From: DATHVI01 sp035461385
Lineage (GTDB): Bacteria > Actinomycetota > Thermoleophilia > Solirubrobacterales > 70-9
Reading direction: 5' to 3'
DNA: 50,491 nucleotides
Assembly: GCA_035461385.1 (NCBI GenBank)
Contig: DATHVI010000199.1
Location: 1-50,491, forward strand
Below, one piece after another: positions 22,622 to 29,800 of the stretch. Every line of letters starts with the position of its first letter. The stretch's first letter is position 1. A program made the position numbers and the translations under genes. The notes under the pieces are model-generated. The model was given only the letters and a program-made list of their open reading frames with translations, ran no database searches and was not told where the DNA came from.

Positions 22622-23602
22622 CTAGCGCTTCGAGAACTGCGGGCGCTTGCGGGCCTTCTTCAGCCCGGCCTTGCGCCGCTCCTTCGCCCGCGCGTCACGG
22701 GTCAGCAGACCGCGCCGCTTGAGCTCGCCCCGCAGCTCGGGGTCGATCTCGCAGAGCGCGCGAGCGATTCCGTGGCGGACCGCACCGGCCTGCCCGGTGA
22801 TCCCGCCGCCGTGGACTCGCACGCGGACGTCGACCGCGTCCTCGTAGCCACTGGTGACCAGCGCCTGGCGGGCGAGCGTGCGCAGGTAGGGGCGGGGGAA
22901 GTACTCGTCGAGGGCGCGGTCGTTGATCTCGAACCTGCCGCTGCCGGCGCGGAGCACGACCCTTGCGATCGACGTCTTGCGCTTGCCGGTCGCCTGGATC
23001 GTCGAGTCGGCGGGCACCTGGACGGCCGCCTGACGCCGAACCGCGGGCTCCTCGCCCTCCTCGGCCGTCGCCTCGGCCTCGCGGCGCGCCCGCTCCTCTG
23101 CCTCGGCCTCGAGCCGCGCCCGCTCCTCGGCGCTGAGCTCGCGCTCGGGCTCGATCGCGATCGGCTCGAGCTCGGCGCCGGGCACCGCCTCACGCTTCGA
23201 CTCGCCGTCACGCTCCCGCGAGCGCTCCGAGCGGGGCTCGCCGCGAGCCTCCCCGCCGCCGTCGGGCGCCCCGGCCTGCTGCTCACCGCCCTCGGCCGCT
23301 CCGGCATGCTGCTCACCGCCCTCCGCCGCGCCGGCCTCCTGCTCACCGTCGTCCGCCGCGTCGCCCCCGGCCGCCGCCTCGGCTTCGGGAGCGGCTTCGC
23401 CCGCGTCCTCGGGATCGGCGGACTGCTCGCGGGTCTCGGAGTCCTCGACCACGGTCTCTTCGCCCTGGACCTCGGCGGGCTGGTCCTCGGACTCGCGGCC
23501 GGTGGGCTCGCCCGAGCCGGGCTCGCCCGGCTGCTCAGCCGCGCCGCCCTCGTCGGGCGTCTCCTCCCCGGTCTCGTCGTCGCGGCGCTCGTCGTCGGCC
23601 AT
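22622..23602 (-). CDS. rpsI: Ribosomal protein S9 with a long acidic N-terminal extension
   Basis: The last 124 residues (from about 203, QATGKRKTSIARV) are a normal S9: VVLRAGSGRFEINDR, HGGGITGQAGAVRHGIARAL and the basic tail RRKAGLKKARKRPQFSKR that reaches the P-site tRNA. Ahead of it are about 200 extra residues, very rich in Glu, Ala, Gly and Asp. They include three tandem decapeptide repeats (GEQEAGAAEG-like, residues about 86-115) and a charged helical stretch (SAEERARLEAEAEERARREA). The frame is continuous from the ATG, which overlaps the rplM stop as TGATG; no later start has a ribosome-binding site. The extension is unexplained. Confidence 0.93.
   Translation of the reverse strand: MADDERRDDETGEETPDEGGAAEQPGEPGSGEPTGRESEDQPAEVQGEETVVEDSETREQSADPEDAGEAAPEAEAAAGGDAADDGEQEAGAAEGGEQHAGAAEGGEQQAGAPDGGGEARGEPRSERSRERDGESKREAVPGAELEPIAIEPERELSAEERARLEAEAEERARREAEATAEEGEEPAVRRQAAVQVPADSTIQATGKRKTSIARVVLRAGSGRFEINDRALDEYFPRPYLRTLARQALVTSGYEDAVDVRVRVHGGGITGQAGAVRHGIARALCEIDPELRGELKRRGLLTRDARAKERRKAGLKKARKRPQFSKR
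23271..23360. repeat. Three tandem 30-bp repeats in the rpsI extension
   Basis: Units at 23271-23300, 23301-23330 and 23331-23360 are near-identical and keep the frame, giving the decapeptide repeat of the acidic S9 extension. Such a tract may vary in copy number between strains. Confidence 0.85.
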
Positions 23603-24036
23603 CAGGCGTCGACCTCCATCGGCTTTGGCTGCTGGGCGGCGTGAGGATGCTCGGGTCCGGTGTAGACCTTGAGCTTGCGAAGCTGCTGGCGGGCGAGGCG
23701 GTTACGGGGCAGCATCCCCTTGACGGCGATCCGGATCACCTCTTCGGGACGGCGCTCGAGCATGTCGTTGAGCGTCCGCGACCGCAGCCCGCCCGGGTAT
23801 CCGCTGTGGCGGTGGTAGAGCTTCGTCTCGCGCTTGTCTCCGGTGACCGCGATCTTCTCGGCGTTGACGACGATGACGAAGTCGCCGGTATCGACGTGCG
23901 GCGTGTACTCGGGCTTGCGCTTGCCGCGGAGCGCATCGGCGATCCCGGTTGCGAGCCGGCCGAGCGTCTTGCCCTCGGCATCGACCACGTACCAGTCGCG
24001 CTGGCGCGTCTCGGGTGTGGCAACGTAGGTCTTCAT
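23602..24036 (-). CDS. rplM: Ribosomal protein L13
   Basis: A 144-residue large-subunit protein. MKTYVATPETRQRDWYVVDA, GKTLGRLATGIADALRGK, YTPHVDTGDFVIVVNA, RHSGYPGGLRSRTL and VKGMLPRNRLARQQLRKLKV are all standard L13 motifs. It is the first gene of the rplM-rpsI-glmM-glmS-acpS series and overlaps rpsI by TGATG. The leader contains a strong hairpin that could serve autoregulation. The C-terminal tail (HAAQQPKPMEVDA) is normal. Confidence 0.97.
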   Translation of the reverse strand: MKTYVATPETRQRDWYVVDAEGKTLGRLATGIADALRGKRKPEYTPHVDTGDFVIVVNAEKIAVTGDKRETKLYHRHSGYPGGLRSRTLNDMLERRPEEVIRIAVKGMLPRNRLARQQLRKLKVYTGPEHPHAAQQPKPMEVDA

Positions 24037-24080
24037 CGTCTCGATCGAATCGCAGCCGGCCGCTGACGGACGGTGGCGCG

Positions 24081-24118
24081 AAAAGCCGCGCCCGCGGCAT
24101 CGCCCGCCCGGCGCGGCT
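24081..24118 (-). promoter_or_regulatory. Leader hairpin upstream of rplM (possible attenuator)
   Basis: On the minus strand AGCCGCGCC (24118-24110) pairs exactly with GGCGCGGCT (24092-24084) and is followed by TTT. It lies between a TATCAT -10-like element (24129-24124) and the rplM start. This is the form of an intrinsic terminator inside a leader, as expected for feedback control of an L13-S9 operon. Control is inferred. Confidence 0.5.
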
Positions 24119-24123
24119 CGGAG

Positions 24124-24129
24124 ATGATA
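24124..24129 (-). promoter_or_regulatory. Putative -10 element for the rplM operon
   Basis: TATCAT on the minus strand, about 88 bases before the rplM ATG, so this operon would have a real leader, unlike many neighbours. Confidence 0.4.
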
Positions 24130-24241
24130 GAGGAGAGCGGCGCGTCCGACACCCCGCCCGCCGGCGGGAACCGGGCGCCCGGCGGGGCCGCCGCCAACGG
24201 CGGAGCCGCGCGGACGCCACCGGAGTATTTGGCCGCTACTT

Positions 24242-24277
24242 GCGAACGATGAGTGTTCGCTTGCGAGTTCCTCGCAA
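24242..24277. promoter_or_regulatory. Two adjacent palindromes upstream of the riboswitch promoter
   Basis: GCGAAC (24242-24247) pairs with GTTCGC (24255-24260); directly after it TTGCGAG (24261-24267) pairs with CTCGCAA (24271-24277). They end about 20 bases before the TATACT element, the position of an activator or repressor site. The surrounding 24130-24240 segment has several GC-rich palindromes but no gene. Confidence 0.5.
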
Positions 24278-24297
24278 CACGCCGCCGGACACGCGGT

Positions 24298-24303
24298 TAT
24301 ACT
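24298..24303 (+). promoter_or_regulatory. -10 element of the riboswitch transcript
   Basis: TATACT, a near-consensus -10 hexamer, ends 5 bases before the start of the conserved riboswitch region. No convincing -35 is visible at 17 bases. Confidence 0.55.
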
Positions 24304-24308
24304 GGCAG

Positions 24309-24472
24309 CCGCTTACATACCGCCGAATCCCGGGCGCCCCGTGCGCACGGGAGCGGGGGAACCAGGGAGGCGGTGTCGAAGTACCCGCCTCAGGGGCGAA
24401 TTGGACCGACTGGCCCTTAGCGCCGCTCTTTCTTTCGGCGCGAGCCCGACAGCTAACCCCGCAGGCCGGACG
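24309..24472 (+). ncRNA. c-di-AMP riboswitch (ydaO-yuaA family)
   Basis: The conserved blocks of the ydaO class appear in order: CCGCTTACATACCGCCGAAT, then GAGCGGGGGAACCA, then GGGGCGAATTGG, and finally GAGCCCGACAGCTAACCCC with GCAGGC. These blocks form the two c-di-AMP-binding pockets. In actinobacteria this class typically precedes genes for cell-wall hydrolases, and here an M23 peptidase gene starts 19 bases after the end. Ligand binding normally turns expression off. An expression platform cannot be drawn with confidence in the short gap. Confidence 0.93.
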
Positions 24473-24490
24473 AAAGAGAGGGCCCGACTC

Positions 24491-25654
24491 GTGTCGAGCC
24501 GGATTGCGCCCCAGGGGCGCGGGTGGAAAAAGCTGATTCCGATCGCGGCGGTGACGATGTCGCTGACGATCGGAGGCGGGATCGCCGCCGGGCAGGGCGG
24601 GGGCGTCGGCGTGCCGAATCCGCCGCAGCTCACCGACGTCGAATGCGTCCAGCTCTGCGCCGGCATCCGCAAGGCGGGCGAGGGCTCGCTGATCAGGCTC
24701 ACCGGCCGCAGCCTCGACAACGTCGAGTGGGTCGCGTTCAAGACCCCCGACGGCGGGCGCCAGCGGGTGTCGCCGAGCAGGGTCGCCTCGCAGCGCGTGC
24801 GGGTGACGGTCCCCGAGGGAGCGGCGACCGGCACCGTTCGCGTCATCGACAACCTCGGCAACGCGGCGGCGACCCCGAACCAGCTCCAGATCGTCAACAA
24901 GGGCACGCTGTCGGACGGCGGCAACTTCCGGCTCACCGAGGCCCAAGCCGCGCCGCGCAAGACCTACTTCTTCGCGCCGAAGAAGCGCCGGCCACGGGTC
25001 AACTACGTCTTCAACGGCGACGGCGCGACCGACGTCAAGATCGAGGTCGTCCGCGCCGGAACCGGAAAGACCGTGCGCTCGTGGGTCCAGCGCGAGCGCG
25101 AGCCGCTGACCAACTACGTCGCGCGCTGGAACGGGCGCACGAACAGCGGCAAGCTCGCCCCGAACGGGCGCTTCCGGTTCAAGATCGGGGCGATCGGCAA
25201 CGGCGCCGCCGAGACGACTGCCGACGCCCGCTTCCGCCACTACTCCCACATCTTCCCGGTGCGTGGCCGCCCGCGCGGGTGGGGCGACGGCTTCGGCGCC
25301 GGGCGCAACCACCAGGGCCAGGACGTCTTCACCCGCTGCGGCACGCCGCTCGCCGCCGCGCGCGGCGGCAAGGTGATCTACAACCGCTGGCACAGCGCCG
25401 CCGGCTGGTACGTGATCATCGACGGCAAGGGCACCGGCCGCGACTATGCCTACATGCACCTCAAGCGGCGCTCGCCGATCAAGGTCGGCCAGGTGGTCCG
25501 CACCGGCGATCGGATCGGCCGGGTCGGCGAAACCGGGAACGCGAGCGGCTGCCATCTCCATTTCGAGATCTGGACCGCCCCGGGCTGGTACCGCGGCGGG
25601 CATCCGATGCGCTCGGTGACCAAGCAGATGCGTCGCTGGGCCTCTTGGAGCTAG
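24491..25654 (+). CDS. Secreted M23-family peptidase (peptidoglycan hydrolase)
   Basis: A 387-residue secreted protein. The N-terminal signal region (KKLIPIAAVTMSLTIGGGIAA) is followed by an IPT/TIG-like domain (IRLTGRSLDNVEWVAFKTP) and a FlgD-like Ig segment (ARWNGRTNSGKLAPNGRF). The C-terminal LytM/M23 domain is intact: the HQGQDVF motif supplies the first zinc His and Asp, YAYMHLK a catalytic His and CHLHFEIW the HxH. It should cleave peptidoglycan cross-links outside the cell. GTG at 24491 was chosen because it follows the riboswitch and AGAGAGG, and starts directly before the signal peptide. Expression is probably controlled by c-di-AMP. Confidence 0.92.
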   Translation: MSSRIAPQGRGWKKLIPIAAVTMSLTIGGGIAAGQGGGVGVPNPPQLTDVECVQLCAGIRKAGEGSLIRLTGRSLDNVEWVAFKTPDGGRQRVSPSRVASQRVRVTVPEGAATGTVRVIDNLGNAAATPNQLQIVNKGTLSDGGNFRLTEAQAAPRKTYFFAPKKRRPRVNYVFNGDGATDVKIEVVRAGTGKTVRSWVQREREPLTNYVARWNGRTNSGKLAPNGRFRFKIGAIGNGAAETTADARFRHYSHIFPVRGRPRGWGDGFGAGRNHQGQDVFTRCGTPLAAARGGKVIYNRWHSAAGWYVIIDGKGTGRDYAYMHLKRRSPIKVGQVVRTGDRIGRVGETGNASGCHLHFEIWTAPGWYRGGHPMRSVTKQMRRWASWS

Positions 25655-25671
25655 GAAGAAACCAGGTCGTT

Positions 25672-25677
25672 TAGGTT
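25672..25677 (+). promoter_or_regulatory. Putative -10 element for the flippase gene
   Basis: TAGGTT ends 7 bases before the GTG at 25685, giving this gene a promoter of its own just after the peptidase. Confidence 0.5.
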
Positions 25678-25684
25678 CCGCACC

Positions 25685-27070
25685 GTGACCGTCGGTGCAG
25701 CGGGGGAATCGCGGAGCTATGGGCGGGCAGCGGGGCTGCTGAGCGCAGCGCTCGCGGCGACCGGCCTCTTGACCTACGGCTTCTTCGCCGTCGCCTCGCA
25801 CACCCTCGGCCCGGAGCAGTACGGGCGGATCGTCGTCCTCTGGGCGGTCGTGTTCGTGCTCGTCGCGACCCTGTTCCGGCCGGTCGAGCAACTGCTCGCC
25901 CGCACGCTGGCCGAGATCGACGCCCGTGGCGGGTCGCGCGGCCACGCGCTGCGCGTCGCGGCGACGATCCAGCTCGGGTTCGCGGTCGCGTTCGCGATCG
26001 CGGCGCTGGCGCTGCGCGAGCCGCTCGAGGAGGAGCTGCTCGATGGCGAGGCGCTCCTGTTCTGGGTCATGCTCGGCGCGGTGCTCGCGTTCAGCGCGAG
26101 CTTCTTCCTCCGGGGGTTCCTCGCCGGCACCCGACAGTTCACGCTCTACGCACTGCTCGTCGTCGTCGACGGAACCGCGCGGCTGGCGTTCGCGCTCGCC
26201 GCGGCGATCGGCGTCGCGGCCGGCTTCGACCTGATCGCGATCGGGATCGCCCTCGCTCCGACCCTCAGCATCGGCGTCGCGGTGGTCGCGATCAGGCGGG
26301 CGCCGAGACGGGATCCGGGCCCGGCCGCGCCGGGCGGGCCCGCAGCGGGCGCCGCCGTCAGCGCCCAGGCGGCGCCCGAGATGACGCTCGCCCACGGCGG
26401 CGGGTTCGCTGCCGCGGTGCTCGTGATCATGCTCAGCGAGCAGGTGTTCCTCAACGGCGGGCCGCTGATCACCCGGGCGCTCGAGGGACCCGCCGCCGCC
26501 GGGTTCATCTTCAACGTGCTGATGGTCGCGAGGGCGCCGGTGGTGATCTTCCAGGCGATCGCCGCCAGCCTCCTCCCCCATCTGACCCGCCTGCGCTCGC
26601 GTGGCGCCGGTGGTGCGGACGCCTTCGACGCCTCGGTCAGGCTGACCGTGCTCGTGGTCCTCGCCCTCGCCGCCCTCGCCGTGCTCGTCGTCCTCGCAGC
26701 CGGTCCGCAGCTGATGCAGCTCGCGTTCGGCGCCGACCACACCTACGACCGGCTCGGGCTGGCGATCGTCGCCGCGGGAATGGGCCTCTACCTCAGCGCA
26801 GCGACCCTCAACCAGGCTGCGCTCGCGCAGGGCCGCGCCCGTGCGGCGGCGGTCTGCTGGGCGGGCTGCGCGCTCGCGTTCGTCGCCTGGACGCTGGTCC
26901 CGGTCCTCGACGTCTTCCGCCGAGTCGAGATCGGCTACGCGGGTGGGGCGGCGCTGCTCTGCGTGGTGCTCTACGCGCTCTACCGCGCGCCGCGCGCCGA
27001 CGCCGAGCTCATCCCCGGCTCGCCGGAGGAGCTCGAGGCGCGGCTCGCCGCCGCCGACGAGGCGACCTGA
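25685..27070 (+). CDS. Polysaccharide/lipid-linked oligosaccharide flippase (Wzx/MurJ-like)
   Basis: A 461-residue polytopic membrane protein of the MOP superfamily, with about 12 to 14 hydrophobic segments. N-terminal features are AATGLLTYGFFAVASHTLGPEQ and YGRIVVLWAVVFV, typical of Wzx-like proteins; the second half restarts at GGFAAAVLVIMLSEQVFLNG. It should move lipid-linked sugars across the membrane for surface glycan assembly. A Pro/Ala/Gly-rich cytoplasmic linker lies near residue 215. It follows the M23 peptidase by 30 bases and may share its transcript as well as having its own promoter. Substrate unknown. Confidence 0.82.
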   Translation: MTVGAAGESRSYGRAAGLLSAALAATGLLTYGFFAVASHTLGPEQYGRIVVLWAVVFVLVATLFRPVEQLLARTLAEIDARGGSRGHALRVAATIQLGFAVAFAIAALALREPLEEELLDGEALLFWVMLGAVLAFSASFFLRGFLAGTRQFTLYALLVVVDGTARLAFALAAAIGVAAGFDLIAIGIALAPTLSIGVAVVAIRRAPRRDPGPAAPGGPAAGAAVSAQAAPEMTLAHGGGFAAAVLVIMLSEQVFLNGGPLITRALEGPAAAGFIFNVLMVARAPVVIFQAIAASLLPHLTRLRSRGAGGADAFDASVRLTVLVVLALAALAVLVVLAAGPQLMQLAFGADHTYDRLGLAIVAAGMGLYLSAATLNQAALAQGRARAAAVCWAGCALAFVAWTLVPVLDVFRRVEIGYAGGAALLCVVLYALYRAPRADAELIPGSPEELEARLAAADEAT

Positions 27071-27103
27071 CGCGATCAACTCAACATCTCAATTCTCGTT
27101 AGG

Positions 27104-27467
27104 ATGATTCCCGATCGCTGAGGATCGCTGCGACCTGCTGTGTCTCGATCTGCCGAAGGCGGAAGCGCTTCGCAGCGACCGAATCGCGATCGCCGAAGCC
27201 CGGCATCTCGCCCGTCAGGCGAAGGCGCTCGGCGATCCGACGCGGCTGACGGTCGCCTCGGTCCTGGCCGACGGCGACGAGCTCTGCGTCTGCGACCTCG
27301 CCTGGGTCCTCGAGCGAGCCGAGAACCTGGTCTCCCACCACCTTCGCCTGCTCCGGTCGGAGGGGCTGGTCGAGTCCCGGCGCGACGGCAAGATGGTGAT
27401 GTACTCGCTCACCGACCGCGGCCGAGCGCTCCTTGACGCGACCCTGGCCGCCCGCGCCACGCCGTGA
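27104..27467 (+). CDS. ArsR/SmtB-family regulator with disrupted start (apparent frameshift)
   Basis: The frame from 27108 to 27467 encodes an ArsR winged-helix repressor: ALGDPTRLTVASVLA, ELCVCDLAWVLERAENLVSH, HLRLLRSEGLVESRRDGK and MVMYSLTDRGRALL. ELCVCDL is the alpha-3 metal-site motif, and CDLLCLDLPKAEALR adds N-terminal Cys. No ATG, GTG or TTG lies in this frame upstream of the DNA-binding helix. An ATG at 27104 starts in another frame and meets TGA after five codons. An imperfect 10-bp tandem duplication (27113-27122 and 27123-27132) lies between; removing one copy restores MIPDRCDLLCLDLP. The coordinates span the inferred original gene. The stop overlaps the exporter start as GTGA. A CTG start is the alternative. 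Confidence 0.75.
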
Positions 27468-28147
27468 ACGCAGGCCAGGCCGCGAGCCTCCAAGCTGCCG
27501 CCCCGGCGAGCGAGTGGCTGGCCGCGGCACGAAGGGCGAGGCAGCTCTCGTGGCTGAGCCTCGTCTGGATGGGAGCGGAGGGCGCGATCGCGATCACCGC
27601 CGGAGTCCTGGCCGGCTCGATCGCCCTGGTCGCGTTCGGAGCCGACTCGGCGATCGAGGGCGCCGCCAGCCTGGTGATCGTCTGGCGCTTCACCGGCCAC
27701 CGGCTCGCCTCCCGCGCCGCCGAGGGCCGCGCTCAGAAGCTCGTCGCAGTTCAGTTCTTCATCCTCGCTCCCTGGGTCAGCTTCGAGGCGATCCACCATC
27801 TCGCCGACGGCAGCCAACCCGAGGTAACCGTGGTCGGCATGGTCCTGGTCGCGACCAGCCTCGTCGGGATGCCGATCCTCGGGGTCGCCAAGCAGCGCCT
27901 CGCGACGACGCTGGGCTCGGAGGCGACCCACGGAGAGGGGGCTCAGAACCTGCTCTGTGCGTATCTGGCGGGCGCGGTGCTCCTCGGGCTATCCGGCAAC
28001 GCGCTGTTCGGCTGGTGGTGGCTCGACCCGATCGCCGCGCTCGCGGTCGCCGCCGTCGCCGTTCGCGAGGGGGTCGAGACATGGCGCGGCGAGGGCTGCT
28101 GCGTCGCGCCCGGCGCGTCCGCGGCCGACGACGACTGCAAGCACTAG
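27464..28147 (+). CDS. Cation diffusion facilitator (CDF) metal transporter
   Basis: A 227-residue membrane protein of the CDF type that exports divalent metals in exchange for protons. Six hydrophobic segments are visible. SLVWMGAEGAIAITAGVLAG and FGADSAIEGAASLVIVWR contain the helix-2 acidic site; EATHGEGAQN in helix 5 stands where HxxxD is usual. The C-terminal cytoplasmic domain of larger CDFs is missing; instead a short tail ends CCVAPGASAADDDCKH, a possible metal-sensing cluster. The GTG overlaps the arsR stop (GTGA), giving a classic repressor-exporter pair, probably for zinc, cadmium, cobalt or lead. Confidence 0.85.
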   Translation: MNAGQAASLQAAAPASEWLAAARRARQLSWLSLVWMGAEGAIAITAGVLAGSIALVAFGADSAIEGAASLVIVWRFTGHRLASRAAEGRAQKLVAVQFFILAPWVSFEAIHHLADGSQPEVTVVGMVLVATSLVGMPILGVAKQRLATTLGSEATHGEGAQNLLCAYLAGAVLLGLSGNALFGWWWLDPIAALAVAAVAVREGVETWRGEGCCVAPGASAADDDCKH

Positions 28148-28195
28148 CTACGGGATCGCGCCGTGGCCGGACTCAGAGCCAGGCCTGCCCGGACT

Positions 28196-29800
28196 TCACT
28201 CCCACTCGATCGTCGCCGGAGGCTTCGAGGAGACGTCGAGGGCGACGCGGTTGACGTGCGGGACCTCGTTGATGATCCGGGCCGAGACCCGCTCGAGGAG
28301 GTCGTAGGGGAGCCGCGCCCAGTCGGCGGTCATCGCGTCCTGTGAGGTGACGGCGCGGATCACGACCGGGTACGCGTAGGTGCGGCCGTCGCCCTGGACG
28401 CCGACCGAGCGGACGACCGGCAGGACGCAGAACGATTGCCACAGCTCGCGGTACAGGCCGGCAGCGCGAACCTCCTCCTGGAGGATCGCGTCGGCCTCGC
28501 GGAGGATCTCGAGCCGCTCGGCTGTGACCTCGCCGCCGACGATCCTGATCGCCAGGCCCGGGCCCGGAAACGGCTGTCGCCAGACGATCCTGTCCGAGAG
28601 CCCGAGCTCCGAGGCGACCGCGCGGACCTCGTCCTTGAACAGCATCCGCAGCGGCTCGACGAGCTCGAGGCCGAGGTCCTCGGGCAGGCCGCCGACGTTG
28701 TGATGCGACTTGATCGTGTCGGCCGACCGGCCGTCGCCGCCGGACTCGATCACGTCCGAGTACAGCGTTCCCTGGACCAGGAACCGGACGTCGGGAAGCT
28801 TGCGCGCCTCCTCCTCGAAGACGCGGATGAACTCCTCGCCGATGATCTTGCGCTTGCGTTCCGGGTCGTCGACCCCGGCGAGGCGGTCGAGGAAGCGGCG
28901 CTCGGCGGAGACGTGGATCAGCCGGATCCCGAGGCCGCGGAACGCGGCGACGACCTGGTCGGCCTCGTTCTTTCGCATCAGCCCGTGGTCGACGAGCACG
29001 CAGGTGAGCCGATCGCCGACCGCGCGGTGGACGAGCGCCGCCGCGGTCGCCGAGTCGACTCCGCCCGAGAGGCCGCAGATCACGCCCGCCTCGCCGACCT
29101 GGGCCCGGATCCGCTCGACCTGGTCGTCGATCACCGACTCCGGCGACCAACTCGCCTCGCAGCCGGCGATCTCGCGCAGGAAGCGGTCGAGGATCTGGGT
29201 GCCGTAGGGGGTGTGCACGACCTCGGGGTGGAACTGGATCCCGTACAGGCCGAGCTCGGTGCTCTCGCAGGCGGCAACCGGCGACCCGGGGCTCGATGCG
29301 AGCGCCTCGAAGCCCGGCGGCGGCTCGAAGACCGAGTCCCGATGGCTCATCCAGCACTGCTGCTCGGCCGGAAGGTCGGCGAGCAGGCGCCCGCCGCCGT
29401 CGGCGAGCGTGAGGTCGGTGCGGCCGAACTCGCCCGCGTCGGCCGCCTCGACGCGGCCCCCGAGCGAGTGGACCATTGCCTGCATGCCGTAGCAGATGCC
29501 GAGCACCGGGATCCCGAGCTCGAGCAGCTCGGGGCGCAACTCCGGCGCGCCCTCGGAGTAGACCGACGCCGGACCGCCGGAGAGGACGAGCCCGGCCGGC
29601 CGGCGGGCCTTGATCCGCTCGATCTCGGTGTCGTGCGGCAGCAGCTCGGCGAACACCCCGCAGTCCCTGATCCGGCGAGCGATCAGCTGCGAGTACTGAC
29701 CACCGAAGTCGAGAACGAGGACCTCTTCGACCGCGGACTCCACCTTCGGCCTCGCCTCGCCGCCGAGCTCGGGGGCCGGGGCGAGGACGGGATCAGTCAT
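28196..29800 (-). CDS. guaA: GMP synthase (glutamine-hydrolysing)
   Basis: A 534-residue enzyme that aminates XMP to GMP. The N-terminal glutamine amidotransferase has VLDFGGQYSQLIARRIRD, the nucleophile in GICYGMQAM and the His/Glu pair in QFHPEVVH. The ATP pyrophosphatase domain starts near residue 215 with the P-loop CGLSGGVDSATAAALVHRA. The dimerisation domain ends VNRVALDVSSKPPATIEWE. The length is normal, with about 25 extra N-terminal residues. The ATG overlaps the guaB3 frame by 8 bases, so the two genes of guanine nucleotide synthesis are co-transcribed. Confidence 0.97.
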   Translation of the reverse strand: MTDPVLAPAPELGGEARPKVESAVEEVLVLDFGGQYSQLIARRIRDCGVFAELLPHDTEIERIKARRPAGLVLSGGPASVYSEGAPELRPELLELGIPVLGICYGMQAMVHSLGGRVEAADAGEFGRTDLTLADGGGRLLADLPAEQQCWMSHRDSVFEPPPGFEALASSPGSPVAACESTELGLYGIQFHPEVVHTPYGTQILDRFLREIAGCEASWSPESVIDDQVERIRAQVGEAGVICGLSGGVDSATAAALVHRAVGDRLTCVLVDHGLMRKNEADQVVAAFRGLGIRLIHVSAERRFLDRLAGVDDPERKRKIIGEEFIRVFEEEARKLPDVRFLVQGTLYSDVIESGGDGRSADTIKSHHNVGGLPEDLGLELVEPLRMLFKDEVRAVASELGLSDRIVWRQPFPGPGLAIRIVGGEVTAERLEILREADAILQEEVRAAGLYRELWQSFCVLPVVRSVGVQGDGRTYAYPVVIRAVTSQDAMTADWARLPYDLLERVSARIINEVPHVNRVALDVSSKPPATIEWE

